Shown piece after piece: positions 22,920 to 36,400 of a stretch of 64,000 bases of DNA (positions are counted from its first letter, which is position 1; each line of letters opens with the position of its first letter). The notes beneath the pieces were generated by a model. It had not been told where the DNA came from, did not search any database, and worked only from the letters and a program-made list of their open reading frames with translations. The position numbers and the translations under genes are program-made. The stretch is from Acanthaster planci (lineage: Eukaryota > Echinodermata > Asteroidea > Valvatida > Acanthasteridae): NCBI RefSeq assembly GCF_001949145.1, contig NW_019091418.1, positions 596,173 through 660,172 on the forward strand, read 5' to 3'.

Positions 22920-23760
22920 CCGTATGCTAAAGTTTTAATCCCGTCTTATTAAACAAAACGCTTCGTGTCCAACGGCGAAAGACTTAATTTATGTTGCGAA
23001 ACCGTAAATAGCAGATGTTTATCCGATCTAAAAGGCTGTTGCTTATTAAAGTGTTGCGTTTTTCAAAGACGGTGTTTCTATATGCCTTAACTGTTTTTGA
23101 GTTACAACTTTTGTAACTCCTTCAGCCTTTTTCAAATTTTCTCGATCGGTTAAAATCGAGTACATTTTCGGTCCAATGCAGATGACTTCCATATTGTTTG
23201 ACCTCCAAATTCGTCCTTCATCTTGCCAATGACTTTTTATTTTACGGATCGTATAGTTTATGATCCCTTGGATAATTGCTAAAGTCAAGCAATTTCCGCT
23301 TTTTGTGCAGGTTCTTGGTTGAATCGCCCGTTTGAATTTGAACAAGTAAACTGCTAGTGTTCTTGTACAATAGACACACGTTTGAACCGAAAAGTGCTTT
23401 TAACGTATTATAATAGAAATAGTACATTAACTTTTTGACAAATCTAGTACACTTACTCCGCAGTAGATTGGCTTATTTAGCTTTGTTTTTATCCGATATA
23501 TTTCGACGAATGAGAGATAGCATTCCTTAAACGGTGCAGTCGCTTTATAATTTGGTTTAATCCAAACTTGAAACTTGAAAAAAATCCTTTTCGAAATCGA
23601 ACTTTGCCAATTTACCCATCTCGGTGTTTTTATCGATGTAACTTTTCATCCATGGAGCCTGTTTAAACGACATTGCGCAATGAACCTGTTTTAATTCCAA
23701 ACCGAGTTCCAGATATTTTTGTAAAGCTCGAATGTGAACCACGTATTTGTGTGTTTGTGC
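22920..23760 (-). pseudogene. Protein-primed family-B DNA polymerase, C-terminal remnant
   Basis: Minus-strand frames show conserved palm and thumb words of pPolB: QVHCAMSFKQAPWMKSYID near 23640-23705, the KDFF block, YRIKTKLNKPIYCG near 23450-23500, then LLYKNTSSLLVQIQT near 23340-23385, and SNYPRDHKLYDP followed by KMKDEF. The motif-C position, normally YTDTDS, reads YKNTSS, so both catalytic aspartates are lost. Several frameshifts split the region. The polymerase faces the integrase (convergent), an arrangement seen in Polinton and adintovirus-type elements. The exonuclease and N-terminal palm regions are absent. Confidence 0.7.
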
Positions 23761-24112
23761 CTACTTCTCCGAATGTCCACTTCTTCGATTACCTGCAGTT
23801 TAATGTATGCCTTAATCGCAGTGATTAAGTCTGCTCGCAATATTTTATCTTTTGTCCCCGTAGCCGTAAATTCTATGCCGTTGTCTTGCGCTGTTTTTAA
23901 AAGCTGATGATATGACTGTCTCGTGAGATTTCTAAATTGTCGTTGACTCGCCTTAATTGCTTTTACGAATTCCGGCTTTGAATGACTTTTTTTAGCGGGT
24001 GGCGGTAATGGAATGTGGTACTGTTTGACAAAATCAACTAGAAATGATTTTTTTTCAATCGCCTAAAGTCCGATAAGACCGGGTGGCGTTGTGATTTAGT
24101 TTCTGTACTCAT
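23760..24112 (-). pseudogene. Small basic ORF upstream of the polymerase remnant
   Basis: Starts MSTETKSQRHPVLSDFRR at 24112, breaks once, then continues with LPPPAKKSHSKPEFVKAIKA and KDKILRADLITAIKAYI. It is basic and helical, without a recognised fold. It lies immediately upstream of the polymerase remnant on the same strand, so it is probably part of the same element. Confidence 0.4.
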
Positions 24113-25104
24113 GTCTCTATTTATATATACATTTTTCTTTTTTAATTTGTCTCAATTTTTCTCGGAGGCTTCATCGCAGCCCGATTTTCCTGAGAAGCGG
24201 AAAAGTCCTGGGGGAATTACCGTGGTCTATTTTTCCGCTCTAGAATCCCCCGGCCTCTACTACTTCTCCTTGTGCCGCGCCAATAATTATTTTAATAAGG
24301 GGCAACAGCCGAAGAAATGGCTATAGGATTAAATACACAAATAAAAATATCTGGACAACTCATAAGAAAATGCAGGGGCAACGCGTCCAGTAATTACGAC
24401 CCATGTACACAGTTGTGCTCAGCGCGCGACCCACACTACACGGCACATAATGCTTTACAAGTACAGAAGTACATGTACAGTAAGTTACGCTGCCATGGTC
24501 TAATGCAACACAGCACTGTGTGTGCGATGGCTACGTACAGAAAGGCCATTTAACTTCAAAATAAACTCTGACCACTAAGCAAAAGTCACTCGCCCTGAGC
24601 CCCAAGAATAGATCAGACTGAAAGCCACACAAATCAGTGTCTTCTATGAACTTTGCAGGACAAGCTCAATGGCAGAAATGCGAATGACTTACCCCCTAAA
24701 TCTTGGAAAAGAGAGTAAGCTGTGATGCCGTTAAGTCACCAATCTAGGCAGCAACAAAACAGCAGCGAGAGAGCGCAAAACCAAGTGCGTGCTATTCTAA
24801 TGTTGGGAGCCACCCCCATTGTTCTCAAACCCCAGTTAAAATGTATCTATCCTCTAAACTATTGAGATAAAAGTGACAGAAGTAATCTTACCTAGGAATT
24901 TCACTAATGAGTCAAGTAGAGAGTCCAACTCTTGCACAAACGATATTTAATACTATTCAAACAGAACCCAGTAGTTGTAGCTCTATGGTAATAGCAAGTA
25001 CTATGAAACAAACAGCCACTGAATATTCATGACCTCTATGGATGAGTTACTGTTACTTCAACTAGACGGCTGCTAAAACTCATATCCCTACATTAAGTTT
25101 AATT
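24113..25104. other. No recognisable gene
   Basis: The start of this stretch may still belong to the Polinton-type element, but I find no terminal inverted repeat. The remainder (24560-25090) is non-coding with scattered short repeats. Confidence 0.4.
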
Positions 25105-25230
25105 ACAGGCTTTGCCCTCAACAGGTTAAGACGTCTGCATTAGTAAGGAAGAGGTCCTGGGTTCGAGTCTCACCCAAGTAAGCCCGAGTGTGAATTTTTT
25201 TGCAAGTTCTCTTACAAGCACTGAGTATAG
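25105..25230 (+). mobile_element. tRNA-derived SINE, copy 3
   Basis: The head has GGTTAAGACGTCTGCATTAG and the B-box GGGTTCGAGTCTC. The tail has TTGCAAGTTCTCTTACAAGC. It is the best preserved B-box of the three copies and sits at the left boundary of segmental duplication copy B. Confidence 0.65.
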
Positions 25231-27115
25231 AGTGTTTCCAAAAATGTATATAAGTCAGGTAAGGGAAAAACTGTTATCAAGTGTAATGCCTCGTCGACGC
25301 TAAGTATATGTTAAAACTAGTCGTGGTTTATTATGTTCTATCAATGAGTATTTGAACTTGTACGACACATTGGTGGGCAAAACTGTCAAGTCACATAGAG
25401 TTATGGCATTAAATTCATGCAAATCTCTCATGTGGCGCACTGACGTGAGTTGGATCTTAACACCGCCATATGCCCCCAAAACTTGTTGCACGCTAAACAT
25501 TACAAGCACAAACGGACAATAACATGGAAATATCTCCGCATGACACTATTTGGGTTGGAAAGGTTACTCACACGGGCTGTTAGTGATCGTCAAGCTTGGC
25601 ATCCACGTTGGTACGTTGATGTAGTCCTCAGCAACCAATCACAATCGACGTCTCTCAGATGTTCTTAGATGTGCATTTCATTATAACATTGCTAATCTTA
25701 AAAAAAAAGATAAACTAGACTAGAGATGCATTTGCAGAGAAAGATACCAGAGCAATTTTTCATAGAGGGAGTTTATCTTTTTGACAGTGAGACATCGAAT
25801 GGGATGCCTCAGGACGGCTACTTTAACACAATGAATATTCCCATACAGCGTATTGAAAAAAAAAACACTTTGTGGATGAGTCATGTAACTGCAGTTATGA
25901 AATCATCAATAAGTTGTTTGCCTACAGTCGTCGTGAACTAGTTTCAGTTTTGTCACTTTCATTGAAAAGTCGAACATTCAAGTAAAGCTTCAACACATAA
26001 ACGCATTACAATCCTAGGTAATGAAGACAACCTCATATACAGCATGACTCCAAATAACTCTGGGACATATGCGTGTATACATTTGCTTTTTGGAAAGTTT
26101 AACGTGAAGCATTTACCCACCTGTGAGTTCACGGAGTTGCACTTCCTGTACTGCTCAGCGAGTCACTGCAATGCAAAATGACGTCGACTAGACCGGGTAA
26201 CGTGAGTGCTTCATAACAAATCCCTTTGGTACGCGGACGGACTGTCCATAAGTTGTACATATTGCTACATTGGTGAACCATGTGCATAGCCCCAAGTCAG
26301 TCACGGTTTTCGACCATTGTATTCCAACACGGCCTCCAGCTAATTTTGCACTACGGGTGCATGTACTTAGCTTTCTTTGTATTGATCATAGTTATGTTTG
26401 TTATTGTACCATTTCACTATCGTCCATTTAACCTTGACTGCTTTCAGGAGATTGCAATGGTGTCATGAAGGATAAAAATGTGAGTTTTGTCCATCTGTTG
26501 CACGCTGCAGGTAATTTGGTTCCAGTTCAACCAATTTCGTTGCCGCTATTTATTTGCGCTTCTGTCGTCTCCCATTTGCTTGCCTTGCATCCCTTACTAA
26601 CGTGCATTTTTGCATCGGTACTATGGAATTGTCACCGAACTGAAAAACGACCCCCCTCTTATAATTTTGTAGTTTCGCCAGTTACCCTTTTGGTATTTAA
26701 ATATTTTCTCTTATGATTGCAATCCATCGACCAATCAGAATAGGCGACGTAAACGGGAACTTCGTCAGCGTTATTCGAATGCTGACCGGGAAAGACTTGT
26801 TATTTCCTGTTTTCCAGAAATAAACCGACATCAAGAACGGCGCACCATCTCCCATTTTATTGACTTATAACAACCAGGGTCACAAATTAAAAGGTTCCAT
26901 TGCGCAGCGGGGGAGGGAGTCGTTTGCTCCGTGGAATAAATCAGTATGAAATTTAAATTCGGTAAATTTTCTACATGTATGTGATTTAAAAGGGAATGAA
27001 AGTGTCCTAAAAAGACTAGGAACCTAGCAAAGGCAATGAACCGAGTTGATGACCGACTGATTTACATAAGCACATTTCAACACCATGTACCATTTGAAAA
27101 CGAAACAATCAAACG
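25105..27115. repeat. Segmental duplication, copy B
   Basis: The direct counterpart of 7215-9715. It keeps the empty site for the 591-bp MITE. It has its own extra stretch near 26625-26890 that copy A lacks. No gene is recognised inside. Confidence 0.75.
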
Positions 27116-27189
27116 GTAGTAGTTTGTGGTCCGTATATTATACGCAGAAAGAGCGGCCTTCCAACATGTGACGGATTGAGGTTAGACGC

Positions 27190-27900
27190 TTAGATTGACA
27201 GCGAGCAGCTCTGCTCCAAACGTACTACGTAGCGGTTCTCCGCCAGTTGCAGTTGTTTGGAAAAGAAGGAAACTGAAGTGGTTGCCAAATGCCGTCCTAC
27301 TAAGCAGTAGGACAGCCCCAACTCCAGTGTCAGATGCGTCGACCAATGGAGCTATAGTGGGGCGTCAGTCTTGGGGTGAACGGGCGTCGTGGCATCAGCT
27401 AACTGCGAATAAGTACGCTTGAATGGTGACTTAGCTTTGTCGTTGAAGATAATGGGCTCATTCGTCTTCTTTCTGTTCTTAAGCAAGTCAGTGAGGGGTT
27501 GGATAGTGTCTGTGCATTTAGGAATGAAGCGCCTGTAGAAGTAACCTGGGCCTAGGAACTCGCATAATTTGTCTAAAAAGCTGGGTACAGGGAACTTGCG
27601 AATAACTCTCACCTTGTCTGGGACGGGGTGTATCCCTTGTTGGTCGACCACGTGTCTGAGGAAGTTAAGCGAAGTTGCACCAAACTTACTCTTGCTGCGG
27701 TCGATAACAACACTATTCATTGCAAGGCGGTCAAAAAGGAGGCGTGTTCTTCATGTTTCTCCAAGGATAAACTAGCAACGAAGATGTCATCCAGATAGGC
27801 AAAAGCAAAGGGGAGTCTGCGCGTGATTTCGCAAATTAACCGTTGGAATGTTTGTGCTGCATTCCGTAAACCAAATAACATGCGCACTCACTCAAAAAAG
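27190..27900 (-). pseudogene. Ty3/gypsy retrotransposon reverse transcriptase/RNase H fragment
   Basis: Minus-strand order: FGLRNAAQTFQR near 27840-27885; FAYLDDIFVAS near 27770-27810 (catalytic YLDD intact); then, after a frameshift near 27725, GIHPVPDKVRVIRKFPVPS, FYRRFIPKCTDTIQPLTDLL and, after another break, a VDASDTGVGAVLL-type RNase H start near 27310-27345. Shifts and stops make it inactive. No LTR was found nearby; it is a pol fragment only. Confidence 0.85.
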
Positions 27901-29690
27901 GCCAAAGGGCATGATGATGGCCGTTTTGGTATGTCTGCTGCATGGTTCAACAGCTCGGAAAACCCACAAAAGGGGTACCACAATAGCAAGGGGGTGTCAT
28001 TTCCCGAGCAATCCTGATTTGAGGTGGGGGGGGGCTTGCCACATGTTAGCCAGGCCACAACACCCCCAACCAAAATAATACTTCAAAGACAGCCGAAACC
28101 GGCCACTGATAAAAAAAACACTCCGCTGCCTGGCCTAGGCACGGTCTTTGTAAAATAACCCAATGTGTAAACACAAAGGACATCTTAACACACAGTTCTA
28201 TGGGATTTGGCTGGGGGGCGGCTGGATTTTTTTTTTCTGGCTAGGGGGGCCCTGGCTTTAGTGCGACCAAACCAGGCTTTTCAGCATGAACAGGGGTAAG
28301 ATATGATAAATGTTTTGGCATTTTGCCCAAAAAGAAAACACAATATAGTACGATCAGAGCCGATGTAAATGATGCAGGCTACTGAATTTCAGGAAATAGC
28401 CATCAAATTTCTGAGAATTCGAGACTACGTGTATTTCATGACTTCTGACTGATGGAAACACCGTTCCTGCCACAAGACATGTACAGTGGCTTCCACAGGA
28501 GTGCAAGTCACATGTACATGTATTTCCAGCCGTAGCTAAGTCATTTACATGAGGCCAACACGTTGGGCATCAGAATCATCGTTCTTGTCAGTTTCTGACT
28601 ATCACCTGTAACTGTAAAGCTGGACTGATGCAATGAACACTAAACTAAGCAAGACAAAAACCCAGATACAATTTCAACAGTTAAACCAAATCATCAAAGG
28701 TGCCTAGTCAAGCACTACCCTCAACATTTTGACCGCTTGCAGCTCCCTCGCACGGCAAGATAAGTGAAGACTCAAAAACTAAATGGAGGGAAATTACAAG
28801 CAATCTTTATTGAATTGCCTGCTGAAACGATACAAGTTCTTTTTATATTTTAATTAAAACAGTTCACTTGTTTGAAAAACCCCGATATGTTTTTTTTTTA
28901 CCTTTTGGACAGAGAGTGTTATAAAATACATGTAGGTGACTCACTCTGTGAAAATGAGTCACAAATCACCGAAGCCGCTTTTGAGTTTTACTTTATATTA
29001 CACTGAGGAATTCGAGCTCTTTCTTTTGATGCGTCCCTCAATTTAGTGTGATGAAAACTGACGCGGTGTAGATTATGAAATGTTGAGCATTCCTATTGCT
29101 TAACCCTCAAAGAGCTGGGTTGTTTCGGACCAGCTCACAGTCCGCCGGGGGAATTCTGCCTCCCTGAATACTCGGCTGGGCCCGTGCCAAGCTCCATTTT
29201 GTTGAAACTTGGCATGCACATAAAGACTCTTGTTATCATTATAAATGTGGAGTTTGAACCCAATCAGACGTACATGTATGGTTTTGTTGTTACGGTCATT
29301 TGAATTTCAAGGCTACATGCATGCCAGCCCTCATGCACTGGGCGCCACAGTGGCTGACGTTTCTAGGGAAAATGGGCGCTGCGCCACAACAGTAGGTTCG
29401 ATTTTCACAAAACTGGTGTAAAAGTGACCACAACGAGTTACTCTAAAACTCCTAAAGGTTCAGCTCATGAAACAGACACTGTGCCGATATCGGCAAAAAT
29501 GTCAACCAGGAAGGGGGGGTGGATTCTGCTGCCCCCATCTCCTTGACTATTCAACGCTGTCTAAATTCTTTCACAGACCTTGACAAAAGTGGCCCTGATA
29601 AAGTGACTCATTTCACAGAGAGGGTCACAAATAAGCAAGTATAATTTGGTCATTTGTGTACATGCATATCCCCGCTGGACCTTGAAGTGT
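27901..29690. other. Intergenic, mostly featureless
   Basis: Non-coding DNA with homopolymer tracts (G at 28025, T at 28228, T at 28892) and a dispersed-repeat copy at 29275-29480 related to 13800-14095. No gene is supported. Confidence 0.4.
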
Positions 29691-29935
29691 ATACCCAGAA
29701 AGAAATGAGACCGAGGGGTACCCCCACNNNNNNNNNNNNNNNNNNNNNNNNNNNNNNNNNNNNNNNNNNNNNNNNNNNNNNNNNNNNNNNNNNNNNNNNN
29801 NNNNNNNNNNNNNNNNNNNNNNNNNNNNNNNNNNNNNNNNNNNNNNNNNNNNNNNNNNNNNNNNNNNNNNNNNNNNNNNNNNNNNNNNNNNNGTTCTCTC
29901 CGTCTCATACCTTGCTGCATATGCTGAAGTGACCA
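29690..29935. mobile_element. Second copy of the internal part of the 591-bp MITE, interrupted by a gap
   Basis: TATACCCAGAAAGAAATGAG with GGGGTACCCCC before the gap, and GTTCTCTCCGTCTCATACCT with TGCTGCATATG after it, match 7460-7510 and 7615-7648 of the Harbinger-like MITE. The unknown bases (29728-29892) sit where the middle of the copy should be. Confidence 0.6.
29728..29892. other. Assembly gap (165 N)
   Basis: A run of unknown bases inside a repeat copy; open frames drawn across it are meaningless. Confidence 1.
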
Positions 29936-30427
29936 GAAAAGAGTCCCATTTGCTCTGGCCTTTGCATTCACATACACGTAGCAGTGTTACCAGACACAAG
30001 ACCAGTCACAAGTGACAGGGTGAACAAAGAAATGCTTTTGCTGCAGTTCATATGAATAGCTTGTGGCTTGAATTCAGACTGGAGGTCTTATTGGGCATCT
30101 CGACAACAACACTGACACGTAGGACCCTCTTCCAGTCAACTATAGTCCCTCAGGTTGCACAGGCATGCGCTAATGTCCTCATTGCTGTAGTCCATGTACA
30201 ATGTACACTGTTTTATTTACATGTATATAATGGCCAATGCCTTTGTACAGGTTGAAGAGTTGCAGAGACAATCTCACTCTGATGTCATATAAGTGGAGCA
30301 CTATGTACGCCACAAGCCAGTGGGCTGCACCATCGTTTTCAGTAATACAAACTCAGGTTCTACTCATGACAAGTACATGTAGTTCACTGTCAACTTCTCA
30401 AAGGTAAGCAATGAACCAAGCCAGGGA

Positions 30428-33400
30428 TTAAGCCAGGTCATCATCTTCAATGAGGTAGTTGGGGTTGTTGGCACTGAATCCTGCAATGCTCTCTCTTTTC
30501 TCCTCTATCTTGAGGCGTTTCTTGCGAGCGATGGGCTTGAAGGCATTCCAGACACGCAGACTGCCATCCCAAGAACCAGAAACGTACTGTCCACAAATGC
30601 AAACAACCAAAGTCGACAATTTTTAAACAATCTCATACATCCGTTCCAATGTACAGAACTTAAACTTCACTTAAACAGAATTTTGAAATCATGTAATTCA
30701 ATTACACTGTGAATGAAATGTATCCATCAGCAAAACTCTGAAATCAAATTCTGTGTTTGAGCCCAACGATAACTTGGCAAGCAGCTGAGCTATCTTGCCT
30801 CTATAAAACTGTTAAAGTGACATGGAAAATGTGTATTTAAATTGAATTTGCACAGTCAATAAAGATTATTATACTCAGTTTAACCTGATTTCTTTCAGGC
30901 AGGTGTAGAATACTGCGTATGGAGTCTGTGTGTCCAACATTCGTCTGCACTAGTTTGTAGTTGTCTGGATCATAAACTCTGTTCAAAGAAAATGTGAAAT
31001 AATTCAACAAATGCACTTCGCTCTCCTTCAAAAATTGGAAGTATACACAATCGTTCATCAATTTCAAATGCAAGGACTGCAACGGATGCAGCATTGCTTT
31101 TTTTTCTCACTGCAATGGCCTTGTCCAAAACTCTGGCATGATACATGTAGCTCGAGTTCGGGCGGCTTGTTCTTGACACGGGTTTCTTGTTCTCGCGCTC
31201 GAACAGCGGGAACACGACTCAAGTACACTGTCCTCAGAACAGGATCACTCACCATCTCCTCGTCAGGGTTTTACAGGAACACACAGAAATAACTCGTGAG
31301 ATTTTGATATTTGCACAGCTGCAAAAAGAAGAGAGATGGCTCTCAAATCCATAGACCATGTAGACAATGGGTAGTTTAGCAAAATTAACATTCATTATTT
31401 TTCCGAAATGAATGTTCCTGTTTATATAGAAAAGAATACAGCCCATCCAAACCTTAACTCTCGAATAACGTATTTATGGACGCCGCCATGTTGCATGTTG
31501 CGTTCGAGCGGCCGACCCACAAACAACAAATCGAGCTGTTCATGAAAATACGGGAACAAGCTGCCCGAACTCAGCCCCTTATGTCATGCGTATTTGAAAA
31601 AATGACCCCGGTGATATACAAAATCGTCAATTCCTTAATTCCTGTCGCCAATGGCAGAAAAGGCCTGAATGCCATGACCTAAAATTTGACCACGTGGGCC
31701 AAGTACATCATGTGACACATGTGAGTATCCAGCGTCAACAAACATCGCGTCCTTCCATAACAGAGTGAGCAATAAGTGTCATTTACCAACACTATAAAGA
31801 TGACAGTCGGTATAGAGACTACCGAAGTTCTGAGTGCTATACCAAAAATTGGTTTCATTTTTGGCAAACAACACTTAAGACAATTTGCTATGGTTGGACA
31901 CCATGCTGTACTTACTCGGTGGGTGCAATTGGTGTAGTTGTTTTATATGTGCACTTTCCCGTGGAGTCTATTGGGCCCATTGTCCAGGAAAGCACAAAAT
32001 GTTGCGTCATCAGCACAGAGGACTATTTTGCCATGCACAGTCATTTTTATTTTCACAGGTACCTCATGGACTTCTTAATGCACCATGGAAACCTGTTAAG
32101 GTCTTTGGGGAATAGCTAGCCTCAGTGAGACACTGGTAACGAGGTAATTATCATCTTATGGCTACTCTCCATCCACATGCCCAACAGTGAATTGACAAAC
32201 ACTGAAATCAACGCATGTCTCCAATGGAGAGATGTCTGTTATGAATGGGACATAAACCTTGTTAGGAATTATTGGAGCCATGGTATCAAGTTTGCCACTA
32301 GATGTTATCTGTAAAGCTGTGTGACATTGTAAAGCACAGCGAACTATTCCCCGACTAATAGTAATGGCTATCATTCTCAAGCTCGTGGAAAACAGACGCA
32401 CTACACTATTCTGTGTTCCACGAGTGTGAGCGTGAATAACGAATTTATCTTCAAGCAAACGTGACTCCCAGTAAAGATGTTAACAGGGCCTATGTGCACA
32501 AACGTGCCACCTTTGAATTTACAGTAAATCATGCAGTTGCGCATGTTGCTTTTAGCATAAAAATACTGCATTCCGTTGAGTATACCGCATTTTGCAGAGT
32601 TGGACATAGATGGTACAACACGATTATAGGTCACTCTGTTTATTGCCATGGATTGACCAATCTTAATTGAGAATTCAAATTTGCCAGAAGATAATTTCAT
32701 ATGTTTGCTCTTTATGGAGCCACCATGGAAATGTTGCATGATGTAAACTGTACAGGTAGATAATCAATCAACATTGTAGGTAGACACGGATATATGGCAG
32801 TACGTGCACATGTTGATTGGCATTTTACATGACGACTGAAATTGGAATCACAACTTAATGCTGAGGTGTGGCAAAACAAACACCTGTGTTTCTTGGGAGA
32901 GGGGTGGATAGTCAATGTCAGCTGCAATGGTTCTTGGAATATGAGGTACTAGTTCCTTCAGCATTTCTCAATTTCAAGCACCTCTGTTAACTTCAATCAA
33001 CTATCCCCCTCCAGACATATCTGTATTTTGTGTACTAATCAACACTTTTTCGCATCATGTCCATTTTCAGTAAGATTCTAGACTGAGCAATATTTGTATA
33101 TTAAAATACAAGGCTTGCTGTTTCCTTACTAATGCAAACTAATTGCAGAGTAATTGGGCCTTATGATTTAATACGTGCGATTGGGTCCCAAACTGAAATT
33201 GTGGGATCAGGTCCCCCCCCCCAATTTGAAAGGATGGAGGAGGATTTTTGAAGTGACAGAAATCCCCATTCCTGGACAAAAACGATAAACTCCGACAAAC
33301 ATCATCAGAAGAACTCACTCATGAACTGACTGCCTTTCTATAACTTTACGTTTTCAAAACCAGGACTGGACCTGGACGTTACATCTCGGGCAGCCGGAAG

Positions 33401-36400
33401 AAAGGGAGAAGCAACTGACAGGTGCACGAGACTGACAACTGAATGGGAGCTGGTCAACTAATTGACGACTCACTTAATAGTGTTTTGAACACCAGCTATG
33501 ATGCAGCTGTTGTAGGCATCTATGCAGAGAGATGTGATGGCTCCGTGGGTTGCCAGCACCTGTATACAGGACATACCATCACCGCTCTGAAACAAAATTC
33601 AAATAATAAACACGATCAAGATGTTTCACTTTTCAATACGTTGTACGTGTATGTCAGACACAATCTACAAAAATTTGAAGCCAGGGGAGTTTTAGGGGAC
33701 AATTTAAGAGAGTAAGAAGCTCTTTTTCACCTTCTGCAAAAAGAAGCAAATAAAACTATGCAACATTGGTAGTCTCTTCTAAAGGCATTGTTTTGCTCAA
33801 TGCTCCAAAAAGCACATCATGACATATGACATTTGACCTACTCATATAGAGCAATTCCAGGCCTCATCCGCCTGTCACCCAAGTCAAACTAGAAGAGGGA
33901 AGTTTATGACAAGTGTTCTCCCTAAACGCACAAGAATAGAGGGATCCCAATACGACGCTTTTAGCGTCGATCTGCGCACTTCCGCGTTTGAAAACGAGGC
34001 TGTATGTGTCAGCTTCAATTCTTAATACGATCAGACAATTGAAAGTAAGGAGTCAAGACACAAAATACATAGAGGTATGTTAAATTCAGACTTTTCAGGC
34101 GGCAAAGTTTTGTGGAAGAGTCTCTCAGGATGACTTGAAACGTAAAATAAAAAGAAAAAATAACACTTTACCGCGAACTACCTGCAATGGTCCTGTATCT
34201 TGTGCAGTGGGTGTGGTTTAAACTGAAGTGGCGTCACACTTACGAACCGGATACTCCACGTACTGTGTGGACTCCGTGGGCGCGCCCGAGGAAGTTCAAC
34301 ACAGAGAGCCTCGGTTTCAATGCAGATATGCGCAAACGGCGCTAATATGAAATCCGTCTACATGTATTTGATACTACAGAATTGAACAACAATCCTGGCA
34401 CTCCAAAATGTGAATGTGTGAACGTAAAGGTCGAGCAACTTTGACTGATAAAGCAAATAGACTATTTCTGTCTGCCGCACAGTGAAATTTACTGAGACGG
34501 TTTTGCTTTAACTCTAACAAAGCTTGGAGGGGGATGCACATCGTCAACACTTTCTCCAATAGTGTCGATGTGCAACTTTATTTCCTATGCACCTAGCCTG
34601 AAAACATGCTTTGGGGATTTTTTAGCAACTTGTTGCATTTATTTGAAATCAATTTTATGAAAATCTCACACAGATTTCAAACTTCTGGTATACATGTACA
34701 CGCACAGTAAGTTTCAAATTGAATGGATTTGTGACAGCTGAGTTCTCTGGGAGCAGAATCCCCCTGCAGTCAAATGGTCGTTAACTACTTTGTGCTGGGT
34801 TCAATTAAAATGGCCGTGCACAAATACAGGCATTTTTCATGATTTTCCATTTTCGAAATTCTTCAAGAATTCATTACTTCATTTACTAGACATTTACACC
34901 CACAGGAATGATTGTCTGGTGGCTACTCTAATCTGAGAGGCAACATCTATTGACGCCCGTGTATTTCAGCCAGGCCTGCTGCCTTGTAAAGAGAGCCCAG
35001 ATTGTGCAATGTTGCATAATTTTCTTTTGCTCTCGAAACTAGAGCAGTTCACGGCTGGCGTCTTTTTCAGTGAGGCCAGACTAGCGGGCAGCAGTAATGT
35101 GTTGCTCGGCACAGCAGCACTGGAGAGCTTTCATCCGTGGTTGTAATCTTCCGTACTGAATGCCACAAATAGTGGTATAGTGTTTCCAAAAAAAGGACGG
35201 GTTACCTCCGCTATTGACAACTGAAAAACTGTTCCTCAAGTCCCAGCAGCTCGGCCTTTTGTTACAAGACCCGGCTCTTTTGTCTGATTTCGGGCTCCCC
35301 GACTATGCGTACAAACATAAGGTACCCGATACCGGGTCCCCCGGTGCAAAGTAGTTAAAAACCTGGCTCTTTTAAGAGTTACATTTCAATCTTTCTAGAA
35401 ATGTTTTTGGGATATCTATATCAGACTAAGATTGCAATTTGAGAATATTTAATACCATTTTTTGAAACACTCATGAACTAACTCTTTATAGAGTTAAACC
35501 ATCGAAGCCATTGAGTTGTCGATTTACGTACTCACCCATATTCTGATTGTTCCATCCTCTGAGGCGGTGACCCAGTTGGAGCGTGCCCTGGACCATTTGA
35601 CCTGAGTGATTTCCCCCTCGTGTCCCTGTAGAGTGTTGCTCAGACGCATCTTGCTGCCATCAGGATCAAAACTGCGTATGTAAACCATCTTGTCGCTTGA
35701 AGCATAGGCAAACTCCTTCCTATAGGATGCACACAAATAGAATGAATTTATGACAACAGAACCAATCTCATCATAAACTACAATATGGACTTGTTTTTAG
35801 GTCTTGAGTGTCATTTTGTAGTTTTCTTTAAAGTAAAAAAATCTGTAGTTTGTGAACAACTGCACTAGATTCACCTATAATATAAAAATATTTCGGGCAT
35901 TTATATAGCATTCTTACACAAAGTGGTATCACAACGCTTAAAAGTAATACAGAATGAGAAAAATAATAAAATTATGGGCAACTAGGCTAATGACTCACGG
36001 AAAAGAAGAGTTTTATGCAGTATTTTGAATTTTAGTGAGGGAAGTTGCATGACGGGTCTTGTGAGGAAGATTATCCCAAAGGTTAGGAACAGCTGCATAA
36101 AAACTTCTGTGGAAATGGAAGAGCGAGTTTCGGGCTTAGTGAGAATTCTGGTATCTGAACTGCACGTATGTAGAATGGAGTGTACAGTTCAGCCGGTATG
36201 GAGTGATGAGTTCTGATATGAGCAAGGAAGCATAGCAAAAAAGCTGACAGCTTTAATCGTACAATTAAATACCTATGGTGCAATGGGCCCACGGCTCTTG
36301 CAGCATGAACACAGTGCTAAGTGTTTCAATATGTGAACACCTGTCACAGCGCCTAGACTACCTACAAGCACTCCCTTAATAACAAAAAGTGACAGGTGGC

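Noticed and set aside
25105-25190. tRNA gene
   Set aside because: The B-box is good but the acceptor and anticodon stems do not form; it is repeated with a SINE tail.
31476-31682. Possible first exon MDAAMLHVAFERPTH on the plus strand
   Set aside because: Starts in a CpG-containing spot but has no recognisable family, no following exon I can find, and lies inside a WD40-gene intron.
34783-35360. DNA transposon with TTAACTACTTTG ends
   Set aside because: Only about 20 imperfect bases match at the two ends and no target duplication is visible; noted in the intron entry only.
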